A stretch of 64,000 nt of DNA, from positions 12,626,501 through 12,690,500 of the forward strand of contig NC_092671.1 of the NCBI RefSeq assembly GCF_964355755.1, in the 5' to 3' direction. The position numbers and the translations under genes were made by a program. Under the pieces are notes generated by a model. The model worked only from the letters and a program-made list of their open reading frames with translations, was not told the DNA's origin and searched no databases. The stretch is from Antedon mediterranea (taxonomy: Eukaryota; Echinodermata; Crinoidea; Comatulida; Antedonidae). Below are positions 37,901-52,900 of this stretch, piece after piece (the first letter of the stretch is position 1; each line of letters begins with the position of its first letter).

Positions 37901-40900
37901 GTTCACCTATCACTGGATACCTGGTTGAGCGTCGAGACAAATTCAGTACCCGATGGGTTCCAGTAGTTAAGCAACCAATAGTCGAGCGTACCATTGTCAT
38001 CAGTGACGTCACAGAGAATAAGGAGTATGATTTCCGTGTTTCTGCTGTAAATGTAGCTGGAGTTGGAACAGCAAGCGACTTGATTCATGCAACTGCTAAA
38101 TATCCATTTGGTAAGTTTTGTAACTTGTAAACCTTTAATTTATTTATGCAATATTAATAGTATAGTTGAAATACATTTGCAGTATGGAATATCATAAAAT
38201 GTATATTACATGGATAATAAGATAAAATATTTGTTAATTATATTAATTGATATGCAATGTGAAAATATAGATCCACCAGATAAACCCGGAACACCAAATG
38301 TTACCGAAGTGAGCACAACCTTTATCTCATTTGTGTGGAATGCTCCACTCTTTGATGGAGGAAGCAGTCTTTTAGGTTATCATGTTGAAAAGAAGGAACA
38401 GTATGTATCCAGATGGGAACAAGTTACTTCCGAAACTACATTGTCAACAACTTTCACAGTAGATAATCTTGAAGAAGGACGTTGGTATCAATTTAGGGTA
38501 AAAGCTGTAAATAAAGCAGGTGAAAGCTTACCTTCAGAAGCAACTGATAAAATCAAGACAAAACCTCCGTATGGTAGGTGTACCTGCGAGTATCTCAAAT
38601 AGTTATATGTGTAACAAAAAGTCTGTTATATTCTGTCCGTGTCAAGGTATTGTTCCTTCTTCGACGTATATCTGATTTTATTGTTTTCCTCTACCTTTAC
38701 TTGTGTTCAGTCTTTATCCTCTTCTTGAAATGTAACATTTCTCTAAACAACACATAACAATTGGATCCTCATTCAAATGCTTATTTCAACCCATCTGAAT
38801 CTATAAATTCAATCCAACATCTACAGATATTTGAAATATTTATAGTAAGTTTTTATTCTGCAATCTTAGATATCCCAGGTGCCCCAAGTGCACCAAAACT
38901 GGTAAATGCTACTAACACGTCCTTGACTGTAAACTGGAAACCACCATCGTCTGATGGTGGGAGTCCAATAACGCAGTATGTAGTAGAACGTAAAGAAACC
39001 GATTCTGTTAAATGGATCAGAATCACACAGGATGCAAATGGAGAATGTGTATATACTGTAAAAGGGTTAACAACGGGAGCTAACTACCAATTCCAAGTGA
39101 GCGCCAAGAACCTTGCTGGAATTGGAGAAGCAAGTTCAGTGTCTACATTTACAGCAAAGTCACTTTATGGTAAAATACATGTGATTTGTTTGGCTTCAGC
39201 AATGTACAGTGTTGCTTATGCTGTCTGTCGTTTTGATTTATTCCTCAAACTTCATCCCTTCCTTAAATGTTTGTGACGAGTTTGTATCCTGTCGAATTTC
39301 TTTTTCTGTTAACAGAAAGAAAGATTCTTTTCTGTTGGTTAAATGTTATGATACCATATGGAGGTCAAACCAATGTGTAATTTGAAACAGTGATGTTGCT
39401 TTTTCTGCTCCTACTCGTTTCCATGTATTTTTTTATGTCCTTTTCGATTATGGTGAATCTATCTTCACATCTTGTTTAAACACTTTATATGGTTAGATCC
39501 ACCAAGTGCGCCTGGTAATCCTATTGTTTCAAGTGTTGAAGAACATTCAATTTCTATAACATGGATGCCACCAGATAGTGACGGTGGAAGCCAACTTACT
39601 AATTTTGTTGTGGAACTTCGAGAAACCTTTGGATTTTGGATGAAAGTTGACTCAGTTGATGGGGAAAAATTTGATTACACAATTAGTGGATTAAAAGACG
39701 GAACTGAGTATGAGTTCCGAGTGTCAGCCGAAAACGTGGCTGGTGTAGGAGCACCAAGTCGAGCGATAAAAACAAAAACAATTCCCGAGATTGGTAAGAA
39801 ACCGGTGTGATATTGACAAAGAATCCACTATAAAGCATATATATGATATTTATGTCAACAATACTCAGTATTTTTTATATTATGTACAATATGTTTATAT
39901 GACTGTTGTTTTGCTTTATAAAACATTATTGTTCTCTTCTTTTTAAAATTGGTGCAAGTGTAAAATTTGGCACTGTCTATTACTGTTATACTGTATATTT
40001 TATATTATATATTATTTATATTTTGCAATGTGTATTTAAAAATAGATGTGCCATCTCCACCCAGCCGACCAAGTGTTGATAATGTTGAGAGCACCTGCGT
40101 GGGTCTCAACTGGAAAGAACCCGAATCTGATGGTGGTAGCCCAATCACAAATTACATTATTGAACAATGTGATGGCGATAGAAAGCGATGGGTATCTGCC
40201 ACACAAGAAAAGATAAACGTCACAAAATTCATGGTTACTGATCTGATAAAAGGAAACAAGTACCGATTCCGTATCATTGCGCAGAATCTGGCTGGTAACA
40301 GTGAGCCAAGTAAAGCATCAGATCAAGTTTTGACAAAGCCACCATATGGTATGTAGTGTGTTCACACATAGAATATCATTCTACAATAAACATTAATTGA
40401 ATATTGATCATACAAGTATTATATAGTAAAACCCTGGAACATGCTATATTATTAAGAGAATTATTTAATTAACTTATCTCCTCCATCTGTTAACAATATT
40501 GTTCTTTATACTCTTCAGATGTTCCAATTGGGCCATCTAAACCAGTTGTATCAAATATAGCTGCATCAGCCATAAATGTGGATTGGAAGCCTCCTAAGTC
40601 AGATGGAGGAAGTCCTGTAATAGGTTATATGATTGAAAAGAAAGACAAATACAGTACACGCTGGACATCTGTGAATACAAAACCATTGGAAAAAACATCA
40701 ATCACAGCAGAAGGTCTTAAGGAAGGACAGGAGTATCAATTCCGTGTTCTTGCACAGAATTTGGCTGGTCTAAGTGAACCAAGTGAGCCTTCAGATAGCA
40801 TCATCGCTAAGTTACCATTTGGTAAGTTTTTCTTTTTATTTATAATTTTAGATACAAATATTTATGATTAGCTTTTATAGTATTAGTATCTAGTATTATT

Positions 40901-43900
40901 AAAAAATACACACACAGTTACTATACACATTAAAATAACATACTGTCTGCATTTTCTATTTTGTAGATCCTCCTGGCTCTCCAGGAAAACCAGACATTAT
41001 ACCTATATCTGCTACCTCTATGGACCTAACATGGCTGGCGCCTTCATCAGATGGTGGATCTCCTATTATAAATTATGTCATCGAAATGAAGGAAAGAACT
41101 ATGAGTCGATGGAGTAGGCTGAATGATTTTAATGTAGCTGAAATTAATTTTTCTGTTACTTCCTTGAAAGAGAAACGTGAATACCAATTCCGTGTTAGTG
41201 CTGAAAACAAAGCTGGTGTTGGAAAACCAAGCCCATCTACTGACTTTGTCATTGCAAAGTCGCCTTATGGTGAGTTTTATTATTAATTACTAATTAGTAG
41301 TATTAATATTAATTCTAAATATTCATAATAAAATATCAGTATGTGTCAATAATTGCAAAATCAACTGTTTTCCCAGATGTACCAGATGCACCAAAAGCAT
41401 TAAACTTGGATAAACTTGGAACTACATCAGTCAGTCTAACATGGGTAATTCCAGACACAGATGGTGGTTCACCAATCACTGGATACAACATTGAGATGAA
41501 ATCTACTTCAGCATGGTCACGTATTAATGACAGTATTGTGTCTGAAACCAATTATAGAGTGAAAAACATGAAAGAAGGGGTAGCGTATAACTTCAGATGT
41601 TTTGCCATTAATAAAGAAGGACAGAGTAAACCGAGCAACATAGCAAATCTTGATGTGACACCACCATCACCACCTAGTAAACCAAAGATATCCAACATCT
41701 GCAATGTATCTGCTACAGTTACATGGACAGCTCCTGAATCGGATGGAGGATGTCCTATTACTAGTTATATCGTGGAGAAAAGAGATACTGCTAGAGACAG
41801 ATGGATAAAAGTGTCAAAGACAGATGGTTTGACGTTAAATGTTTCAGATCTCAGTGAAGGCTCAAAGTATGAGTTTAGGGTGACTGCTGAAAATAAATGT
41901 GGAAAGAGCAAATCCAGCACACCATCAGATTCTTTTGTGGCTAAGCTACCATTTGGTAAGATGATTTTGATAGAGCTTTTGTCTCTTTTCCAGTTATTCT
42001 TAATATACTGTTATAATTTCTGTTTTATTACTACAGTATTCAAATATTAATATTTTGTTTTTTAAAGATATTCCTGATCCTCCATCAAAACCTGAGATTA
42101 TAGATGTGGACAGCACAGAAATGACTGTCAATTGGAATCCTCCAAAGAATGATGGTGGATCGCCAATTACTGGCTACATTGTTGAGAAAAAAGAATACTT
42201 TGCTACACGGTGGTCAGAAACAAAAACTCAATCAACATCCTTAACAGTTACTGGACTAAAGGAAGGATCAGATTATCACTTCCGGGTCATGGCTGTGAAT
42301 GCGGCTGGGTCTAGTTCACCAAGTACAGCATCTGATTCAACAAAAGCAAAGTCTCCATTTGGTAAGACACATTTATGTGCTATGTTATATTCTAAAAAAG
42401 GCTATTTTTTTTGGTTATATACAAAGATATTTTTAACTGAATTATTCGGTATGTTTTGCTTTGCTTTTAGATCTGCCAAGTGAACCTTTAGATTCTACAA
42501 TTATTGAAGGAGAGCCAACATCATTAAAGTTAACTTGGAAAGAACCAACTAAAGATGGTGGATCTCCCATAACAGGATACTATGTTGAAATGAAGGATTT
42601 CTTCAGCACTAGGTGGACTCGTTTCAATAAGGAAGTTATATCAGATACATCCTGCCGTATTAGTAAGTTAGAACCTGGTTTAGAATATGAGTTCAGAGTT
42701 TCTGCCGAAAACAAAGTTGGTGTTGGGAAACCAAGCAATACTTGTAAAAGGACATTTACTGTACCTGACCCACCTGGAAAACCTGATGCAAGTGAAGTTA
42801 CAGAAAATTCTGTCATCCTTCAATGGAAACTGCCAGCAACTGATGGCGGGACCAGTGTAACAGGTTATACCATTGAAAAATGTGACATATCTAAGAATAG
42901 ATGGTTAAAGGCAAATCGAACGACTGTTAAAGAACCAAAGTTCAACATTGTTGATTTGTCAGGCAACACCGCATACAAGTTCCGTGTGGCAGCTATCAAC
43001 AAAGTTGGCACAAGTGAATGGTCAGACTCAGATGAAATTGTCACAAAACTAGGAATTGGTTAGTGCAGTCATCATAAAACAATTATTATTTAGATCAGAC
43101 ACATAATGTCTGCCAGTACTAATCAAGTTCTTTATATAAATATTACAGTATACCACACAATGTTTTGTCATCTGAAATTTATAACATAATACTTGTATAA
43201 TATTATTATTCTACTATTTAGAAGTACCAGGTCCACCAAGTGTCCCTGCTATTAGCGACGTCACCAGCTCGAGCATGCAACTGAAATGGGAGCCACCAGT
43301 GAATGACGGTGGTAGTACAATTAACCATTATGTACTGGAAAAAAGAGAAGCTCTGAATAAATGGGTTGAAGCTGACAAGCCAAGACTACCTAAATGCAAA
43401 GTAGAAGGTTTAAAAGAGAATGCAGAATATGAATTCCGAGTTGCTGCAGTAAACCATGCTGGCACTGGAAAATTCAGCCAGTCTTCTTCTATGAAAGCAA
43501 GAGATCCATATGGTAAGTTAGTTGTAGATGTTTGATATATTGATTTAAAACAAACTTTATTATTTTGCTTGTATTTAAATTTGCATTTTTGCTTTTCAAG
43601 ATGTACCTGGAAAACCAGAACCTCCCACCATTGGTGATGTTACACATTGCTCTGTAACACTATCTTGGAAGCCACCAGTCTCAGATGGTGGAAGTAAAAT
43701 CATCGGCTATGTCTTGGAAAGGAAGGAAGAGTACTCGACAACTTGGACAAAAGCCCATAAAGCTCAAATTATGGACACATCTTACACAGTCACTGACTTG
43801 AAGGAACAATCCACCTACACATTTAGAGTTAGTGCTGAAAATAAGGCTGGTGTTGGTAAACCAAGTGATGCTTCATCTAGTGTACTTGTTAAGAAACCTT

Positions 43901-46900
43901 ATGGTAAGCACATGAATCAACTTCCACTTCCACTCGTATAGATAGCTAAGACAATTTAATTGAGTGTAACTTGATGTTATAGCTACCAAAGTCGAAATTT
44001 ACATGTATTGGTACATATTTATATTGGTTTTTCTTTACAGTAGTGTATAGTATATTTAATAGTATATCTATAAGAATGAGGTTTTCATCAAATTGTGCTA
44101 TAAAGCATCATGAATATAAACAACATTTTTAAAATCTCCTTAGCATATTATAAAAATGCCATAATATTTTTATTATCTAGATGTTCCTGATGCTCCATAT
44201 ACACCATCTATATCGGATGTGACAATCAAAAGCATGGTTGTGTCATGGACACCACCCTCACGTGATGGAGGTTCTCCAATTACACAATACCTAGTAGAAA
44301 AGAAAGTTATACAGAGTTCATACTGGAGCAAGGTGTCTACTGTTGATGCTACAGAAACAAAGCTAACTGCGAGTGATCTTCATGAAGGAGATGAATATCA
44401 ATTCCGTGTGAGCGCTAAAAATGCTGCAGGCTTTGGAAAGCCAAGTGTCCCCTCAGAACCGAGAATTGCCAAGCCACCTTATGGTATGTTCTGTTATTAC
44501 AATTTCCTAGAATGACAGTTGATCCTAAAATTATCTTAGCCCTTTTTAAGCCCTAATTAAAGGAAACAATGAGTGTGTATTCAGAAATAGATATGCATAC
44601 GGTAATATTTTTATTATATATTCCATTCATTTGTTTTTCAATTATATGATATATACTTGTTTCAGACGTGCCAGATGCCCCAGGAACACCAAAGGTCACT
44701 GGTGTAACTAAATCTTCAGTGTCACTGTCATGGTCAGCTCCTAAATCCGATGGTGGAAGTCCAATCACCAACTACAAAGTTGAACGTAAAGAAAACTTCT
44801 CGAACCGATGGACAAAAGTGAACCGTGATGAAATAGTAGATGATGTCTCATTTACTGTGAAAGATTTAACAGAGATGGGTCAATACTTGTTTAGAGTATC
44901 TGCTTGCAATAAAGCAGGAACTGGTCCACCAAGTGAAGAAACTGGTCCTGTTACGGTGAAAAATCCGTATGGTATGTTGTTTAATATATGTAGGTAATTG
45001 ACAATTATAATGATGAAATACAGATAAATTTGGTGACAGAAATGATGTGATAATGGAAAATCCTTATGATTAATAATATTGATAATGGTAGGTAATTGTA
45101 ATAATAATGATAATGATATATATGATGTATAATTGTTTTTCTAGATCCTCCTGGTGCACCGTCAGCACCTACAGTTTCAGAAATTACAGAGTGCTCAGCA
45201 TGTTTGTCATGGCAAGCTCCAGAGAAGGATGGTGGTAGCCCTGTGATTGATTACACAGTTGAAAAGAGGGAAAAGTATTCAACCAAATGGGTACCTGCAA
45301 CTTCTGAACCAGTAACAAATCCAAATTGCAAAATTGATGGCTTGAAAGAGGGTCAGGACTATGAGTTCAGGATAAAGGCGAGGAATAGTGCTGGTTTCGG
45401 AGAACCAAGTGAATCGTCTGCCTCATTTAAGGCTAAATTACCATATAGTAAGCTATCCTAATACTGATTTATTAAACCTATTTAGATATTATTTTTAGCA
45501 TATTATGTTAAGTTCACTGATAAATCAATACAATATTTCTGTTGAATATGTAATATTTATTTTACATAGATGTACCTGGAGAACCAGAAAAACCAGAACT
45601 TTCTGAAGTCACTATTTCATCGGTTGTATTGTCATGGTCACCACCAACTTCTGATGGCGGCAGTCCAATTATTGACTACATTATTGAGAAAAAAGAGAAG
45701 ACCGGAAGATGGCATAAAGTAAAAAGAGGAAGAAATATAGAGACAACATACAACATCGCTGATCTGTTGGAAAATCATAAGTACCAATTCCGAGTAAGTG
45801 CTGAAAACAAAGCTGGAGTCGGAAAACCAAGTGAATCGACACAGTTGATTAAAACGAAACATCCATTTGGTAAGATTTTTATTTGTATTTTAGAAAATGT
45901 TATATTCTTTTCATGCATTTGTATTTCATTTATGAAAATCGGTGTAAGGAATTTTTTTAAAATTGTGTTACTATAGATGTTCCAGGAATACCAGTAACTC
46001 CCGTTATCAGTGATGTTACAGAAACATCAGCAACAGTAACATGGTCCCCACCTAAATCAGATGGGGGTTCTATAATCACAAACTACATCATTGAGAGAAA
46101 AGAAAAGACAAGTTCTCGATGGATCAAAACTGGCGACAACAAGATACGAGAAACCACATGCACTTTAACTGATCTGTTTGAAGGGGCTAGTTACCAGTTC
46201 AGAGTAAAAGCAGAAAACAAGGCTGGAGTAGGAGAACCCAGTTTACCAAGTGACACCATAACTGCTAAACCTCCATATGGTAAGTTGGGTTTCCTTTATC
46301 AAATTTTGTGTGACAGTAAAGTTTCCATCCAATAACATTGTGTGGAAATATCATGCTTATTGGTGAGATTTGTTCTTGTTTTTTCTTCTTAATAGATCCT
46401 CCTGGTCCACCAATTAATGTAAATGTTACGAAAACAGACTTTACATATATCGGGCTTTCTTGGGACATTCCTAAGAATGATGGTGGTGCTCCTATAAAAG
46501 GCTATGTCATTGAAAAACGTGAAAGCAAGGGGACACGTTGGTCCAAAGTAAATACAACCCTTATAACGGATACATCATTCACTGTTGAGGGATTAGTTAA
46601 AGACAACATGTATGAGTTTAGAGTGGCTGCTGAAAACAAGGCCGGTGTTGGCAAACCCAGTGAACCTACAGGCCCAGTCAAGGCAAAACCAGAATATGGT
46701 GAATATATTGTATATTTTCAAACTATTTTATAGCTATTCCATACCTTACCTGAAATTTTTTAGGCTTTTGTTTCAAAAGTATTGTTATACTATTATTTAA
46801 TCTAATAGATGTACCTGATATGCCAGGTGAACCTGTAATAGAAAAAGTGAAACCGACCTCTGTGGCTTTATCTTGGTCTGCACCTAAGACTGACGGAGGA

Positions 46901-49900
46901 TCACCTCTTGAAGGTTATATTGTGCAAAAGAAAGACAAGTTCAGCCCAAGATGGTCTTCTATAAATACAGAACCTATCAAAGATACATCATTTAATGTTA
47001 CTGGGATATCTGAGGGATCAGAGTGCGATTTCCGTATAGTTGCCAAAAACAAAGCTGGAACCGGTGAACCAAGTTCAACAGTAGCTATAATTGTGAAACC
47101 TCCAGGCCCACCAGGTGTTCCCGATGTTAGTAAGATAACAAAAATAACAGCAACACTATCATGGACACCACCAAAATCAGATGGAGGTAGCAAGATCACA
47201 TATTATACAATTGAAAAGAAAGAGGCTGGTAAAAATCAATGGTCTAAAGCGAATAAATATTCTGTTAAGGATACTTCCTACACAGTGACTGATCTTAATA
47301 CAAATAGTAAATATGAGTTCCGAGTGGCAGCAGAAAATAAGGCAGGGTTAGGAGAGTTCAGTGAACCATCCATTGCTGTTCTTATTAAATCTCCATTTGG
47401 TAAGTCACTGATAAATTTGATTTTATTTGTGTTATCTATATTGGTTATGTTCTCAGCACGTACTCAAATGGAACTGCACTCTAATTTATATAGTGATCTT
47501 GTCTTGTTCATACATTCTAGTGCATGATACATTTAGTAAAGTAAATAATGATAATTATAATATCTACTGTATGCATATTAGAAGAATAAATATCTTGGAC
47601 CTATCCATCGAAATTGCAATTATTAAATACTATCTATAATTGCACGTTCCTTAAACACTTAAATTCTATCATCATGTTTCTTTATTTACTTCTCACTCAT
47701 GCATGCTTTTATTTTTTACACACATTTTGTGCTTGCACATACTTCTAATAATAAATAGATCTTCCCGATGCTCCGAATGCACCAGAAATAATAGAAGTTA
47801 CAAAAGATACAATGAAAATAAAATGGTCTGAGTTGAACTCTGGTTATGACTCAAAAGTCACAGCATATGTTCTCGTAATGAGACAAAATAGAAGTTCTGA
47901 GTGGTCGTTTGTTACAAGGAGTAAGCGGTTGACGTACATTGTGAAAGGTCTTGAAGAAGGTTCAGTGTACGAGTTCAAAGTCAGTGCTGAAAATGAGGCC
48001 GGCGTGGGTGAATACAGTCTTTCGACTCCTGCGACTGTGGCTAAAGACCAGCATGGTATGAGCAGAATAACTCATCGTAGTGTTTGTCAATTCTTTGAAG
48101 CCCTATTCCAATTGTTGTTGTGTCGTTTGGATTTCACTCTTTAAGATCACCTTAATGTTGATAATACTGTACATTTGTAAATATTATGCCTGTTTTATGT
48201 ATACATTGAATGTATCACTGTATTTTGTATTAATTTGTGTTTTCACATTGTTCTTATTTTTGTTGATCTCAGTGTTATAGCTGTTATATCACTAACTGTA
48301 TTATTTAAAATAGACAAACCAGATGCACCAGGAAAGCCAGAAATATCTGATGTACAACAACATTCAGTAACCCTGACCTGGAGCCCATCGCTATCTGATG
48401 GTGGAAGTCCAATCACTGGTTACATAGTAGAAAGGTGTGAGGCATACAGTAGCAAATGGACTGCTACTCACCCCGGGAGATTACCAACAACTAGTTATAC
48501 AGTTGGAGACCTTAAAGAGGGATCTGAGTACACATTTCGTGTAATAGCAGAAAACAAAGCTGGTTTGAGCAATCCAAGTATTGCATCATTACCAGTTGTA
48601 CCAAGAAGAGCTTATGGTAAGATTAACATTTTGTGTTTTACAATCTCTTTTGTAGTTCTTGAATGCTTAATTCTTATAATTTGTAATATTATTGAACTAT
48701 GATCTATAAATAATTCTGTATTTGTACTATACTTTTGTTTTTCCAGATGTACCATCGCCCCCAGGAGCCCCACTAATATCGGATATCGCCTCAACATCTG
48801 CAATGATTAGTTGGACACCACCTCCAACTGATGGAGGCTCTTCTGTCACAGCATACATACTAGAACGAAAAGGTGAATATGCACGTCGTTGGGGAAAACC
48901 TCTTAAGTTGGCTCCAAGTGATCTGTTTTATGTTGTAAAGGATTTAACAAAAGGCAGTACCTATGAATTCCGTGTATCAGCAGAAAACAAAGCTGGTGTA
49001 AGCGCCCCAAGTAGTCCATCTACCTCATTTGTTGCAAAACCACCTTACTGTAAGTATTATATTATTATAACTACATTCATAAATCAATTTGAGTCCAAAA
49101 TAAGTTCAATATAATAAATTATCATAAACAAATATTTTTTATATTGCTCAATACAAACATTTTTGGATGACAAATGTAATGATTTGTTTTATAATTATTC
49201 AGCTGTTCCAGATGCACCATGTGCTCCGTCCGTTCACGACATTACAAGTCAAGCAGCGACATTGAACTGGAAGGCACCAGCTAATGATGGTGGAAGCAAA
49301 ATAACATCATACGTCATTGAAATGAAAGAACCCTTTGCTCTAAGATGGCGCCGTATTGGACATACTTTAGATATGCAGTACAATGTCACAGGCCTGACAC
49401 AAGGTGATAAATATGAGTTTAGAATTATTGCAGAAAACAAAGCTGGACTTGGAAAGCCAAGTAACCCATCAGAACCTGTTGAAGCAAGACCACCAGGTGG
49501 TAAGAAAATTGTGCAATTTAAAATATATTTATTATTAGAACAGTAGATTGCTTACAACCTATAAATTGGCTCACTATAATTAATTTTAATCTGAAAAAAG
49601 ATGATATGGAAGGATGTTGCCTATACTGCAGACCATTATAAGTGATTGGAAGTAGTATATTACTGGTATTTTTTTTTCACTTTCTAAATTCAAATAATTA
49701 ATATTTATTACATTTTACAGATGTACCCAGTGCACCTGGTCAACCAATAGTATCAGATATACAAGAAACATCTGCAGCAGTACAATGGACTCCTCCAGCG
49801 ACTGACGGAGGAAGTAAAATCACAAGTTATGTAGTGGAGGCGAAAGAACAATTTTCACCTTTATGGAAACGAGTGAATGTAATGGATACAACAGAAACGA

Positions 49901-52900
49901 CTTTCAAAGTTACATCTTTGCGCGTAAATGTTGTTTATGAATTTAGAGTTGCTGCTAAAAATGAACGAGGAGTTGGGGAACCAAGCCAGCCATCTCAACC
50001 AGCAAAATGCAAGGCTCCTTATGGTACAGAATGGTGTTTGTTTATCTTCTATTTCTAGCATCACATACTTTTTTGTCATTCACTGATGTTCAACCAATAT
50101 GAAATATTAGTTATATAATTATAATATACTTCAGCATAATTTCGGATGGTTGATGCAATAGCAAGCAGAAATAAAATTGTATTGACTTAATTATTCCCAA
50201 TTTTACAGATGTTCCAGAAGCTCCAAGTGTACCTGAGATTTCAGGCATCACCGACACCTCTATGAAGCTAAATTGGTCTCCTCCTGAATCAGATGGGAAT
50301 TCACCAATCACTGGTTACTTTGTCGAGAAGTTTGACACAAGGAAAGCACGATGGACGACAATAAATAAAACCCCTGTCATGGCTACAGAACTAGAAGTAG
50401 ATAATCTGCTTCCTGGTTCAGAATATCAGTTTAAAGTTTCAGCACAAAATGCAGCTGGTGTTGGTAAAGCAGGAAAACCATCTGATCCAAAGATTGCCAA
50501 ACTACCATATGGTAAGTCATGTTTGGTAACACCTATGTGATAATACTATTATTATGACATTTAACCGAAAAAATATGTTATTTTAATGATTATTATTTGA
50601 ATGTTAAACTATGTTTGACGGAATTATAGTTTAAACAATTTACTGTATGGTTTATCTTCTATTTTTCCAGATGTTCCATCAAAACCAGGAAAACCATCTA
50701 TTAGTGACTTTGCCTCAACTAGTATTACAATAAAATGGTCTCCTCCTAAATCAGATGGTGGAAGCCCAGTTACCAATTATGTCATAGAGAGGAAAGAGAT
50801 CAAAGCTACTCATTGGGTGAGGGCTACTCGTAACATGTGGACAGATACTACTTTCTGTGCTAGTGATCTGGTTGAAGGATTTGAGTATGAGTTCCGTGTG
50901 GCTGCTGAGAATAGAGCAGGAGTTGGACCATACAGTGATAAGTCTGACCAACAGATTGCCAAACCACCATATGGTAAGAAACTGTTATTATTTAATTGTT
51001 GGGTATATTGAGTAAATTGTAGAAAACGGGAAACACTATTGATTTATATTATCTTTTAACAGACCTTCCCGAAGCACCACAATCACTGGTTGCATCAGAT
51101 ATCACTGGTCAATCACTAACACTATCATGGAAACGCCCTCCGTCGGATGGAGGCAGTCCAATATTAGGATATTATGTTGAGAAGAGAGACATTCAGAGTA
51201 CACAGTGGACTATTATTAATAGACAATCACAGAAAGAGTGTACAATGCAACTAGAAGAACTTCGACAAGGACATGAATATGAGTTTAGAGTTGCTGCAGA
51301 AAACAAAGCTGGGCGTGGAAGATACTGCACTTCTGATTGTGTCAAGTCCAAACCACCTTATGGTAAGTAGTCATTTGTTTGTTTGTTTGTAGTAATAATT
51401 TAAAGTCCATAATAAATAATGTAATGAGTATCAACAAAGTAACCTCTGTTCAAATTTGTTTCAATCAGAAAATATTAAAATTGTAATTTGTTTAATAGTA
51501 ATAATAATTTTTTTTATAGATGCACCTGGTAAACCTGATACTCCGACTACCAGTAATGTTGACAGTACTTCACTGACCGTGAATTGGGAGCCACTAAAGT
51601 CAGATGGTGGATCTCCAATCATTGGTTATATTGTTGAACAGAAGGATCGATATAGTACAAGATGGGCTAGACTGAATGCAGACCCAGTCAAAGATACTAC
51701 ATTCAATGTAACTGGATTGGAAACTAAGGGTGAATACCAATACAGAGTTATTGCTGTCAACAAAGCTGGTGAAAGTGCTCCAAGTGATGCCACTAATATG
51801 GTTGTTGCTAAACCTCCATATGGTAATTATTATACTGTGTAGATTTTATGAAGACAGAAACTGTAGTTTGTTACCATGTGTTGTCAGTTTTATAAACCAA
51901 TTTTGTATTTTCTAATTATTTTATTGTTTTAGATGTCCCTGGAATCCCAGGAATACCAAGTGTCACTCGGGTCAAAGAGAAGAGCATAAGTGTTCAGTGG
52001 GGACCAGCAGACGATGGAGGCAGTAGACTTCTTGGTTATTTTGTAGAAAAGCGCGAGATGTTTGGTACAAGGTGGATACGTGTAAATCGAGAACCAGTTC
52101 TTGAGACAGAATACTGTGTTACAGGCCTAATGGAAGAGTCAGAGTACGAATTCAGAGTAATTGCTACAAACAAGGCTGGAGAAGGTAAACCAAGCCAATC
52201 TAGCATCGTGGTGAAGACTAAAGCATCATATGGTAATTGTATTACTTATTTTGATAGAAATTATAGGATTACCAATAGTTTGATGATATATAGCAATAGC
52301 AGGGCTGTCGATACGATAAACATACAATTTGATCTTCATAGAATTAATAAATAGGAGGTGGATGTCCTAAATCTATTCATATTATATTGAAAGAAAAAAA
52401 TATAAATCCGAAGGCAAATTACTGAACAAATGATGTGGGTATCAGTGGCTGGATCTCAATTGAGATACAAAAAAAGCGAAAAGCTAAATCAAAACAGCCA
52501 GAAAAATTAGCAGAGCTTTCGAGCAATACTAGCCCTTCATCAGTGCAAGTGAAGGAATTTGGAAAGAAAAAAATATATATAAATATAAAAAGAAAATTTA
52601 AAAATAAAAAACTTTGTTTGAATTGCAGGTTTACCTGGTGCACCAGGAACTCCAATGTTATCTGAAGTTTCAGCTACTTCAATGACACTTAACTGGGCTT
52701 CACCAGATTCGGATGGTGGTGCACCCATTACAAATTACGTAATTGAGAAGAAGGATGCTGTGGACACTTGGACCAGAATCAACCGATGGGATGTCTCCCT
52801 GCCCTCATTTGTTGCTAGTAGTCTGAAGCAAGATCAAGAGTATATCTTCCGTGTGTCTGCAGAAAACAAGGCTGGAGTTGGAAAACCCAGTGAACCATCA

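Noticed and set aside
52435-52665. A + strand open frame of 76 codons through the dispersed repeat
   Set aside because: Lys-rich translation of repeat DNA, out of frame with the exon at 52629.
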